64,000 bases of DNA from contig NW_002476422.1 of the NCBI RefSeq assembly GCF_000189635.1, positions 248,001 to 312,000 on the forward strand, written 5' to 3'. The stretch comes from Tetrahymena thermophila SB210 (Eukaryota > Ciliophora > Oligohymenophorea > Hymenostomatida > Tetrahymenidae). The notes beneath the pieces were generated by a model. It had not been told where the DNA came from and made no database searches. It was given only the letters and a program-made list of their open reading frames with translations. Below, one piece after another: positions 11,441 to 21,720 of this stretch (its first letter is position 1; the number at the start of each line of letters is the position of its first letter). The translations under genes were made by a program, and so were the position numbers.

Positions 11441-14328
11441 ATGATTTTTAATGAAATAAAGAAAGTAATAGCTTATTATTTAATTATATTTAAATAAACT
11501 TTTATAAATTAAAGTTTTTGTCTTCAAATTTAAGCAATCATGAATGCCTAACATTAAATTTTGAGTAATTTAATTAATTTTTAAAGAAATCCTTTTATTA
11601 TTTTATGATAAGAATTTGCATTCATATAAATATTATTAATCTTTTGTTAAAAATAAACTTAAAGATTTAAAAATTTTGAAGATACAGAATCTCAATAAAT
11701 AAGTACTGCACTTTCTTTGTGTACAAATCTGAAACGAATAATTCTAAATCTATAGTAGAAAAAATTTATTTCAAGATTCATAATTTAGCTTAAATAAAAC
11801 AAATAATAATAAATAAAAGACATTCTAGAATTACTGAGCAAAGAACGAATGACTTAATTAGTGGATTAATTAAATGTAGAAATATTACAGAATTTTAAAT
11901 TAATCTGAGGTAATTTCTATGATTTAAATTATCTTTAGAATTTTTAATTTCAATATATTTAAGTTTTTTAGTTATGATTTTAGAAAACAAATATCAAGCA
12001 CAATCATCAATCTAAAATATATTTTTAAAAATAGCTCAGACAAGAATTTAAAAATTCAAACTGTAATAAACTTACTGAATTAATTAAGTTTTACTAATTA
12101 AATCACGATCCTCAAATTAAATTTAGTGTAATTTTTTCATTAGTTGAGAATGTTTTTTAATATTAAAAACCAATTAATCATTCAAAGGATAATTATTTTA
12201 AACATTTATTTGAATGTATAAATAAAGCGATAATAATATTTGTGATTCTGAAATTTACAATATAGGCGAATCTTTAAGCTAATTAACTTTTTTAACATCT
12301 CTGCAGCTAAAACTAGAGTAAATATTATTTATTTATTTATTTATTTTTATTTATTTATTTAGTATTTTGTATTATAATCCTTTAAAGTTGCAATAATCTT
12401 GGAGATAAAGTTTATGATTGCTTGCAATTTAGAGATACAGTTTTGACATAGATGGTTTAATTAGATCTTTGCTTTTCGTAAATTAAATTATTTATATACC
12501 TGTTTCAAACATATAAAACAATATTGTTAAAGTTTTTGTAAAATTGGAGTAGTAGGAGCAATAGAGCTAAGCAATAAACTAGCTTTATTTAAAAATTTAG
12601 AATAATTAAATCTAAATTTGAGGTAATAATAATAATAATTAATTTTCTAATTTTACTTTATATTTTTCTTTATAAAAATAATTATTATTAGTACAATATT
12701 TAAAAATAATTTGCTGATTTTTTAACATGAATTATTTCAAAAATTTACTGTAGATATTTTTTAATTAAGGCTATGAATTTCCAAAATTTTTATTGAGTTA
12801 TAGATCTTAATAATAAAAACCTACTCTATTTTAGTTTAGGGAGGTCTTAATTAAATAGCATCCATCTATTATATAATTTTTATAAATTAAATTAACTTTT
12901 TTAATTAAGACAAAATTAGATAGAATCAAGAGGATTATGCTAACTTTCTGAAACACTTAAAATATTAAGTTTATTAAAATATTTAAATCTCTTTCTAACG
13001 TATACACTTTCAAATTTATTTAAGTTTATTTTATGTTTAAATTAGCTTTATGAATTACAATTTTAAGTAGTTATTATAAATTATTAGCTTTAATTCAATT
13101 TCTGATGAAGGCCTCTTTTGCCTATCTCTAAGTTTAGAAAGCTTAAATTATTTAAAAGCTCTGGAATTATTTGTAGAGTACTTTTTGAAAAATTTAAAAA
13201 ATTTGATTGATTAAAATATTTAATATTACATAAAAGAGACAATAAATTAACTACAGAAAGCTATTTAAAACTATTTTGTTCTTTGAAAAAATGTTAGAGT
13301 TTAGTAAAATTAGAGCTTGATATAAGGTAAATAAATAATTTAAATTATTTTAATAGATTTAATTTTTGTTAATTTTATAATTAAGTTAGTTTAATTAAAG
13401 CATGCAATTCCTTTCTTTTAAATAATAAATATATATTTTATATAGTTCAATAGAGATTGCAAAATTATAAGATTTTGGAGATTATATAGCTTTTTTAACT
13501 GGTATATAACAATTTAATCTGTATTTATCGTAAGCATCATACTTTAAATATTATTTATAAAAATGTATCATTAAACAAACAAATATATTCAAATATAGGG
13601 AATCTTCAATAAATGATGAAGTATTATCTGATTTAAGTAAAGGACTATCTTAATGCATTAGTTTACAAAAACTGCTATTATATTTATCGTAAAATTATCA
13701 TTCATTCAATTTCAATAATATTTTATCCTAATTTTTAGAGAGAATACAATAAGTTCACTAGGAATTCATGAGTTGACTTTTGCTTTATAAAAATTACCTC
13801 ATCTTTACGATTTATCTCTTTTTTTAGAGTAGAAATTTTAATTTTTCTTTTATTTATTAATTGAATAATATAACTTTTTGTAATAAAGAAAAAATTTAAT
13901 AGAAGAAGAAGGTGCAAAAAGTTTAGGAAAGGGGCTTATGTAATTCAAAAAGCTTAAAGTCTTAGAAATTTGGATAGAGTATTAAAGCATTTAATTTAAT
14001 TTTTATAAATATTGTAATAGTTTGTTAAATTTTATTGCAGAGGCAAACTATGATAAATTAAAAAAAAATAAGGAATAGAATTTATAATTTTTATTTTTAT
14101 TAGGTCTAATAAAATTAATTATGAAGGTATGACCTCATTAATTGACTCAACACTATAATGCAAAGATATTAATATTCTTAATTTGTATCTGAAGTAAATT
14201 AAATTAGTAAAATTTAATATTAAATAAATTTTTATAGTCATTATTAGTTAAATTAAGGCATTGCTGGCTATTAAAGAAAGGCTTTGAAATCTAAAAAATT
14301 AGTTTAATTCATTATTGAAGTTATGTGA
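11441..14328 (+). CDS. LRR gene B: sixteen exons, mostly one 90-nt leucine-rich repeat each
   Basis: Exons: 11441-11464, 11515-11564, 11665-11754, 11820-11909, 12035-12127, 12228-12317, 12388-12477, 12533-12622, 12910-12999, 13088-13177, 13237-13326, 13446-13529, 13599-13688, 13889-13978, 14104-14193, 14238-14328. They total 1332 nt, about 443 residues. The first intron is phase 0 and all later ones phase 2; eleven exons are exactly 90 nt. Each encodes one repeat, for example QIESRGLCQLSETL then LLKYLNLFLT, or SISDEGLFCLSLSLE. The short start MIFNEIKKFL resembles the start of LRR gene A, so the genes are likely paralogues, B carrying about five more repeats. The last exon is the least certain; it ends KKLVQFIIEVM, TGA. 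A soluble LRR solenoid is inferred; the partner is unknown. The 287-bp intron 12623-12909 contains a decayed extra LRR exon. Confidence 0.8.
12766..12860 (+). pseudogene. Decayed LRR exon inside an intron of LRR gene B
   Basis: Within the longest intron of gene B, one frame reads an LRR-like end (DLNNKNLLYFSL) at the right distance from a possible acceptor (TAATTAAG). The frame has an in-frame TGA before the LRR core and no GT donor at the phase-2 position. It is therefore best read as a former 90-nt exon that is now skipped. Confidence 0.4.
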
Positions 14329-15030
14329 ATATAGATTCCGCTCTTAAAAAAATTTAATATTAAAATTTTATAACAAAAATTAATGTTTAATTTATGTATT
14401 ATTTCACAAATTAAAGTAAAATTCATTTATCATTTAAATCTTACTTAATTCTCAAATTATTAAATTTTTTAACTTATTATGAATGAACTATCTTTCTTCT
14501 GCAAATAATTGTAAATCAATTATTGTAAAAACTTTTTGTAAAAAATAGAGTGTAACATTAATTAGTTTTACTTTAATTACTTTTATTAATCCCTAGATTT
14601 AAAAAAAATAATTTTGAGATTTACATCCATATTGAGTGAAAAATATTTTTTAAAAGAGAACAAATAATTAATTAGAGTAAAATTTATTAAATATTAATAA
14701 AAATACAAATAATAATATCCTATAATTAATTTATTGAGAGTTTTAAAGATCATATAAATTGATATTCAATTTAAAATAACTTCACCTCAATTTGTTAAAA
14801 TAATAAAGAATGTATAAAAAAAACATATTTATTAAAATATATAATCAAATGTTTTTTCTTACCAACATTTTTGGAAAAACAAGTTTATATATCAAGGAAA
14901 AATTGCATTATTTATAAATAAAAAATTATATTTTTGAAATAATTTGATACTAAAATTAATAGGTAAAAATGTAAATATTTGAATTACTAAAATAAATATT
15001 TTTTACATAATTTAAAACTAATATTTTTTA
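14329..15030. other. Intergenic
   Basis: AT-rich spacer between two convergent genes (LRR gene B and the exchanger). I see no further exon. Confidence 0.4.
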
Positions 15031-17786
15031 TCAATTTTATTTTTCTTTTAAACTTTGTTACTCCTTGAATGATTCAATAATGATAGATTCTATTTAATTT
15101 ATTTCATTTTCTTCTTGACTTTATTCGATATTCATAACTATTGAGCTTTTCGGACTTTCATTAATGCTATTTGACTAAAAAGTAGCAACTCTTTATTCTA
15201 TAGACTTGTGCAATAAAATTTAATCTAAAGCTTATGCTTCAGGACGACGAATATCAAATTTATCATTCTTAAAATAAATTTTGCATTACTATAAAATGGG
15301 ATATCTCTCAAAGAAGTCTCTGATCAAAAATGGTTTAATTTTTAAAATATAAAATTAACGAAATTTTAAAGAATAACTTTTGTTAACTGCACTTTGGTCA
15401 ATTGGTTTCTTAGTCAACAAGTATTCTTTCATTTGTTTTTTAAAAATATCTTTCTATGATTATTAATTTATTTCAATCTCTTTTTACTAAACATTATTTT
15501 ATCCCTTCTCACAATCTGATTCTTCATCATGCTAAGCTTTACTATCCTACCGATTTTCTTATGTTTTTATTGGTTAATTATTCATAAAAAGTGAATTTGA
15601 ATTCCTAAATGGATCAGGTGTGACAAGGCAGCAGTCAACTATTTTGGGTGTTATAAGTCCAAACAAAAAAGTAGTTAAAACAATGATAGCTACAATTGTA
15701 GATTGCAAAACCAAATAAAAATCATCTTAAGTATTGTATGTATCTAATCTTTGAACCAGGATATATCCTAATACTCCTCTGCTCATGCCTGTGAGGGCAA
15801 GCACAATCTGATCTCTAAAGCTCACATCGTATCTTTTACCAAAGCATCTCAAAATTAGATCAGTTATTAAACTTGTCATAAATACACTTAAAATACGGGA
15901 AGTTAAAAGAAAAACTAAAACAAATCCTATAAAAGAAAAGCTCCAAGCATAATCATATGTATTAAATGTCGTAAAGCCAATGTAAGCAAATAAGCAATTT
16001 TCTGCTCCACTAGATATAATATGAAAAGTATAATTACAGCAAATCATTCCTTTCTCAGATAAATTATAAAAAGCAAAGTGTCCACAAACAATACCACAAA
16101 ACAATAGAGAAACCACACCAGATAAATGCATAGATTCTATTAATGAGTAACTGCAAAAAGAGCAAAAAAATATTATTAGAGCTTCATGTATTACTGTTTT
16201 CTAAATAAACGTCAAGTACTTCAAAATCAGACTGCATAAAACGCCAAAGCTAATTCCTTTTAAAATAAAAAGTTAATTTCAATTTAAAAAATATAATAAA
16301 TTAATTATTTTTTAAAATAAAACTCATAGCAAAATTTGAAACTGTAATTAAAATATATTTTGTTAAAATTATAAAGTGAAACCAATAAAAATGTCTTTTT
16401 CATATTTCTTTAAATAACTCAAAATATACTTTGAAATGAATAATAAAAATATCAAATAATGAATAAAATAAATCTAAATTTTTGTATAAGTTAGATTTTA
16501 AACTTTGCTTTTGTATTGATTGATATACATTTCATCAGTAAGATTGCTTTTTTGTTTTTGTTTTGCTATTTTGTTTATCAAACATTGAAACCTACAAAAA
16601 AAAATAAAAAGTATCATTTTGAGTTGTTATCTTTTCAACACATGTGGTCAAACTTTCAGTATAAATGTATTATTTTAATTTTAAGTTTTTCTTTAAGCCA
16701 TCAAAAAAATAAATAAATCAAGTGGAAATTTTGATAAAACTCTTATTCTGTTTCAAATTTATGTAACCAAAAAAAAATAAATTGTATTTATTAATATTTT
16801 TTATAGTTTTTGTTGCATTTAGTGTTGATATCTTTTCACTTGCTGATCAAACTTTAATTAATATTTTTGATCAAATTATCAGCAAATTAAGTGATGTAAT
16901 TTAAATTTTTAGATATTTTTAAGATTATTCCAAGTTAAGTTGATTACTCAAAATTTATAGCCTTTTTTCAATTTTAATTATTATTAAATGGCTTTATAGA
17001 GCAAGTATCAAAATCATTATAAATGTAAATGACAAATAATAAGAAAAATAAAAATGATTGATTACCTACAGAAAGACTAATGACAAGACTTTTTATGAAA
17101 TTCAAAAGAATATTTGGAAGTATATTCCATTGTATTGTTTTTTCTTCATCTACTAATTATTCAAAGCTATCAAACAAAAGTAGAGCTGTGGCGTCATTTA
17201 CAATACCTTCGCCAAATATTATGTGGAAAATCCTAGGGAAACTATGATGATCTACCATAGTACTAGCCATAAAGCTATCTTTGGAACTAAAGGCTGATGC
17301 AAAAAGCAGAATTTCTTTAGGGGCAAACTAAATTGGATAAGATAAGCTATTATAATCATCTTAATCTGGATCCTAATCTTAATTCTAATCATTATTCTTA
17401 CTACTTGGTATTTAAATGTAAACCAATTCCTACTCAGTAACTATTTGAATAAGAATAGCTGTAGTTGCCATTGTGATAATTGTCCCTAATAACCCGTATA
17501 AGATGATTGGCATCATATTCTTAAAAAAATATCTCTTTTTTAAAGAAAATCCTTCAGCAAAAACAATAATTGGTAGGAATCCGTATAAAAACACTTATTT
17601 ATTAAGTTTTAAAGAGTAGTCAAAACAAAATTTGCAGATTGCTGATAGAATCATTCCAAGTAGAATAGCAACACCTGATTCATGTAACATACGAATCTTT
17701 TTATGGGCAAAATAACTTCCAACTGCAGACTAAATAACAAGTATTGCTGACATTAGTAGCAAAGCTACGCCTAACATATCAATCAT
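15031..17786 (-). CDS. Sodium/hydrogen exchanger (CPA1/NHE type)
   Basis: Two reverse-strand exons, 17786-17066 and 16256-15031, join across a phase-1 intron (GTAATC...AAAAG) to about 648 residues. The membrane domain shows LLGMILSAICKF and FLPIIVFAEGFSLKK (NHE helices 2-3), SAFSSKDSFMAST in place of the usual SATDPV region, and GEGIVNDATALLLFD with the Asn-Asp pair at 197-198 that carries cation exchange. After the intron come IESMHLSGVVSLLFCGIVCGH and DQIVLALTGMSRGVLGYIL (the last NHE helices). A hydrophilic Q/E-rich cytoplasmic tail of about 230 residues follows, as in regulated eukaryotic NHEs. The family moves Na+ (or K+) against H+ at plasma or organelle membranes. The intron is 809 bp, the largest in this window. 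Which membrane it serves cannot be told. Confidence 0.9.
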
Positions 17787-18169
17787 TTTCTCAATTATTT
17801 AGTGGTTTTTAATTAATTGTGTTTTATTTTAATTGATATTTATTTGTTTTTTAAGCTCTATTCAAATTTATTATATCAAAAAAGAATATAATTTATGTTG
17901 TATTAAATTTAGCTATTTATGCAAACAATCTACTCAAAATAAAAAATGATAATTATTTTCTATCAAATACAATATTAAAAAGTAAAAATATTGTTTTATT
18001 CAACTTTTATAAATAAAACTTTCAATCAAAATTATTACTTTATTTATAAAGTAACCCTAATCAGTAAATACTATAAAAAGACTTTTAAGATTATTTAAAT
18101 TATTTTTAAAATTGCTTGTTCTTGAGATTTTACCAGAAATATAAACATTAAGTTTTAAAAATTTAAACC
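17787..18169. other. Spacer upstream of the exchanger
   Basis: AT-rich, presumably holding the exchanger's promoter. No specific motif can be defended. Confidence 0.35.
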
Positions 18170-18450
18170 TTTAATGAAAAACTTCTATTAGTTGCAGTTC
18201 ACACTACTACTCTAGGATTTATTCTGGTATTAACTGGTCAATAACTCTATAGTTGAGTCTCTAGTAAATCCAATTCAGATTCCTCCACCTTAATTCTCAT
18301 CAGCTCTGTTTTTGAAAATAAAGTTGAAAGCAAGTGAATTTCTGAACTGGAACTGTCTTATTTCCTGCAGGCATACTACATTTGGTTGCAATTTTCTTAT
18401 CTCCATAAACGTTTCTTTTTTTATTGAGCTGAAATTTCAGCTCTTATCCT
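18170..18450 (-). mobile_element. Relic of a non-LTR retrotransposon endonuclease (EEP domain)
   Basis: On the reverse strand one frame reads MEIRKLQPNVVCLQEIRQF, then about 20 residues later FIFKNRADENQGGGI, an in-frame TGA, and IGFTRDSTIELLTSQ. This matches the start of the endonuclease/exonuclease/phosphatase fold of non-LTR elements: the PDVVCLQE block with the catalytic Glu, then a Gly-rich GGGV-hydrophobic strand. Only about 80 codons survive, with a TGA inside and no reverse transcriptase nearby, so the copy is dead. Non-LTR elements are known in Tetrahymena and normally removed from the macronucleus; a remnant in retained DNA is unusual. A host gene fragment of the same fold is a less likely alternative. 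Confidence 0.55.
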
Positions 18451-18949
18451 TATAGATTGATTAATACTATTTTTTATTGGATAATAGGGTGTTCTGGGTG
18501 AGCATAAAGGTTAAAATTGCAAGAAAAATTAAATTTTTTTTATTTATTTTGTTTCCATTTTTGAATGGAATTAGAACTAAAATTAATATTTTGATTTTCA
18601 AAAAAAAATTGCTTAAATTTATTTTCTTCTTTTAAATTTTTATAGGAAAAATTTAATTTTTTATTTAATATAAGTGTATATTATTCAATACTATCTATAT
18701 ATAATACTTTTTTAATGATGAAAACCAAGAGGGTTCTATTAAATTTGATCAAATATTATGAAAGAGCGCCATCAATAACTTAACTATTTTTTTATTTTAT
18801 AAAATATTCTTATTTCATTTTTATACCTTCTTAAATTTTTATTTTTTAAACTCTAAATATAAGATACTTGAAATGTTTGTTTTTAGCATCTTTTCTTAAT
18901 AAATTTACTCATTTTTAATTTGAAATATACAAATATTATCAAAAAATTT

Positions 18950-19100
18950 TTGTGTGAATATTAGCATTAAGCATTAATTTGTTTGTAGACATACTCAGAT
19001 TTTGCAAAAAATTTCACTTGTGAATATTCACATTTTGAACAAAAATCCCCTTGCAAACATGTTCCCTGTTTGCAATCTAAGCGAAGGTCTTACTTAGGCT
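18950..19100 (-). pseudogene. Cys-rich relic, CCCH zinc-finger-like
   Basis: A reverse-strand frame reads DCKQGTCLQGDFCSKCEYSQ and then a Tyr/Lys-rich stretch ending YVYKQINAQC. The Cys spacing with the G-x-x-C-x-x-G-D-x-C core recalls CCCH fingers of the Unkempt type, but the expected final His is Cys and no gene can be built around it. It is probably a decayed gene fragment, adjacent to the retrotransposon relic. The family assignment is from memory of motif spacing only. Confidence 0.3.
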
Positions 19101-19653
19101 TAAATAATATAGCAACTAATAAAACTTTGATAGTTTTTGGTAAAAGTTTTGGGCTGATTTTAGATTAGTTATTTAATTTAAATAAATTTAACTTTTAAAT
19201 TTTGTTTTGTTTAGTAAGTTATTTATTAGCTTACAAAAATATAATTTTAATAAATATAAAAATAAATCTATTCATATTTTAGGTTAATTTATCCAATTAC
19301 AAAAAATAATTAAAAAAAAACATATTAAAGTATTCAAATATATTTATATTTCCTATTTCACCAATTTATTTCTAAGGTAACTAATCCTTTTGATTTGAGA
19401 CACTTTACTTTCAATTGAGATTTGTTGAAATCATTTGAACTTTAAATTAAAATTAGTGTAAATAATTAAAAAAAAATAAATAGAATAAAATTTTTAATCA
19501 ATATAATTTTTAAATCAATAAATAAATAAAATTTTATCATAATCGAAAATAAAATAAAAACTAATAAGTAAATTAAAAGAGAAACTTATATTATTTTAAA
19601 TTCATTTTTATATTGAAAAATATCACAATCCAAAACAAATAAACTATTTTTAC

Positions 19654-21358
19654 ATAACATTAAGTTTCAAATTTGAGATATTAGTGCACTTTGCTATACC
19701 AGAACCTAAGTATGATGCACCGATTGCACTAATTTTATTAGTGCTTTTTAAATATTGAAGAAAAAATAGATAGTTAATTAGTCTGTAAGTATGAAAAAAT
19801 GAAGAAATAAGTCGAATTAATAAGAAATTAATTATAATAAAAGCAAAAGTTGAAAAATGAAAAAATGAGTTATATTAAAAAACAAACAAACAAACAAAAA
19901 AATAAATAAAAATAAAACACAAGCAGAATAAAAAAAGAAAAATAAATCTAATAAAAATTTAATAAATAAATTCAAAGAGTTAGTTTTATTATATTGCTTT
20001 AAATTCATTTTTATATTCAAAAATATCATAATCCAAAACAAATAAACTGTTTTTACTCTAGACGAAGTTCCAAATTTGAGAGTTTAGTACACTTTCCTAA
20101 ACCAGAACATAAACCAGATGCATCATCATCACCAATTTAATTTTCACTTTTTAAATATTAAAGAAAAAATACATGGTTAATTAGTTAGTTGAAGGAAATA
20201 ATTAAGAAAAAAATAAATTTATAAGAAATTAATATAAGCCAAAGTTGGAAATGAAAAAATGAGTTAAATTAACATATAAAGATATAAATAGATACAAACA
20301 AAAGTAAAAAAAAAAGAAAAGAAAAATAAATCAAATAAAAAGTTAATAAATTAAAGTTAAATGAGTTAGTTATTTTGTTTTAAATTCATTTTTATATTCA
20401 AAAATATCACAATTCAAAACAAATAAACTGTTTTTACTTAAGTGAGATTATTGCTTTTGAGAGAGCAGTGCTCTTTCCTAAACCAGAACCTAAGCCTGAT
20501 GCACCAATTGCACCAATTTGATTCTAACTTTTTAAATTTTATTGAAGATAAAATTATAAATTAGTTAGTTAGAAGGAAAAAATGAAGAAAAATATTAAAT
20601 AATAAATAAATTAATAATAAAAATAAAAGTTGAAAATGAAAAAATAAGTTAAATCAATAAATAAACAAACAAAGATATAAACAACACAAGCAGAATAAAA
20701 AAAAGAAAGTAAAATAAATCAAATAAAAAGCTAATAAATTAATTATTAGAGTTAGTAATATTGTTTTAAAATCATTTTTATACACAAAAATATCACAATC
20801 CAAAATAATTACGTTAAATTTTTGGTTTTATGGTTATTAATATGGGTTGACCGGCAATAATTCCCCTTATCTATTATATAATATATAAAATAAAATATAT
20901 ATATATAAAAAAAAAATTAATACATAAAACTTATTATACAATCACATAAATTAAGATTTATTCTGAGTGCATATATATGTGCGAGTATTTCTATTCTATT
21001 CTATCACTAATTTAATTTTTTCTTTTTAAATATTGAAGAAATTATATATTTTTAATTAGCTAGTTAGAAGGAAAAAATGAAGAAATAATATGAAATAATA
21101 AAAATGAATTAACTAATTAAAAATAAAACCAAAAGCTGAAAATTAAAAAATGAGTTAAATTATCAAAAATATAAACAAAGAAATAAAAATGCTAACAGAA
21201 TAGAAAAAAAAAGAAAAAAATTCATTTTTATATTAAAAAATGACAATCCAGAACTAAAATAATTTTACTCAAGAAGAAGTTTCAAAATTGAGACATTAGT
21301 GCACTTTCCTAAACCAGAACCTAAACTTAAAGCGCCTTCATCGCCAAGTTAATTTTCA
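19654..21358 (-). pseudogene. LRR exon array on the reverse strand (partial or decaying gene)
   Basis: Four intact reverse-strand exons of exactly 90 nt lie at 21358-21269, 20527-20438, 20146-20057 and 19743-19654. Each has an AAAAAG acceptor and a phase-2 GTAAAA donor, and encodes one repeat such as NQLGDEGALSLGSGLGKCT or NQIGAIGASGLGSGLGKST, followed by an S-x-L/I-x-L end. They would splice together in frame. The fifth unit (about 20806-21031) starts an LRR (KNQISD) but is then replaced by unrelated sequence with a TGA further on. I could not find a convincing first exon upstream or a stop-carrying last exon downstream, so this may be a pseudogene, a gene with missed end exons, or spare repeat stock for recombination. 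The repeats are closer to each other than to those of LRR genes A and B. Confidence 0.65.
20806..21002. other. Foreign ~197-bp segment replacing an LRR exon
   Basis: Compared with the other units, homology stops after CAATCCAAAA near 20805 and resumes at CAC/T-AATTTAATTTT near 21003. The exon and its donor are gone. The insert holds an AT-dinucleotide run (about 20876-20905), a higher-GC piece (GGGTTGACCGGC) and a CTATT repeat. No terminal inverted repeats or target-site duplication are obvious. Confidence 0.5.
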
Positions 21359-21720
21359 CTTTTTAAATATTGTAGAAAAATATATAGAGTTTATTAGTTT
21401 GTTAGAAGGAATAAATAAAGAAAAAATATGAAATAATAAAAAATTAATTAATTTTTCAAAGCAAAAGTTAAAAATGAAAACATTTGTTAAATAAGCAAAC
21501 AAAAAAATAAATAAAAAATAAAATCAAAATAAAAAAATAAATCAAATAAAAAGCTAATAAATAAATAAAAAGAGTTAGTTATATTGTTTTAAATTCATTT
21601 TTATATTCAAAAATATCACAATCTATAACAAATAAACTGTAATTACTTTAGACTAAGTAAAAATAAAGAGTTAATTTGGTAGTAAAAGTGAAGAAAAAAT
21701 ATAAAAAATAAAAAAATAAA

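Larger units (their letters stand above)
19597..21720. repeat. Tandem array of ~390-bp direct repeats, each carrying one LRR exon
   Basis: A unit with a shared block (TTCATTTTTATATTCAAAAA ... TCACAATCCAAAACAAATAA) followed by an LRR exon, then TTTTTAAATATTGAAG and a purine-rich tail, occurs about six times between 19597 and 21720. Exon starts are 403 and 381 bp apart in the intact neighbours. Units differ by scattered substitutions and indels, so the duplications are fairly recent compared with LRR genes A and B, whose introns no longer resemble each other. Two units are damaged: one has about 197 bp of foreign sequence in place of its exon, another has lost its exon. Confidence 0.8.

Noticed and set aside
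12310..12361. ATTT microsatellite
   Set aside because: Simple low-complexity intronic sequence, common throughout the window; no added meaning.
16516..16716. Forward 66-codon ORF within the exchanger intron
   Set aside because: The exchanger reads without loss of any helix across this intron, and the ORF has no family or context.
18051..18060. GTAACCCTAA, resembling a telomere-type repeat
   Set aside because: A single copy, and ciliates of this type use CCCCAA repeats; the window continues on both sides.
19860..19920. CAAA/AAAT runs in the LRR array
   Set aside because: Simple repeats inside the larger tandem unit; not an independent element.
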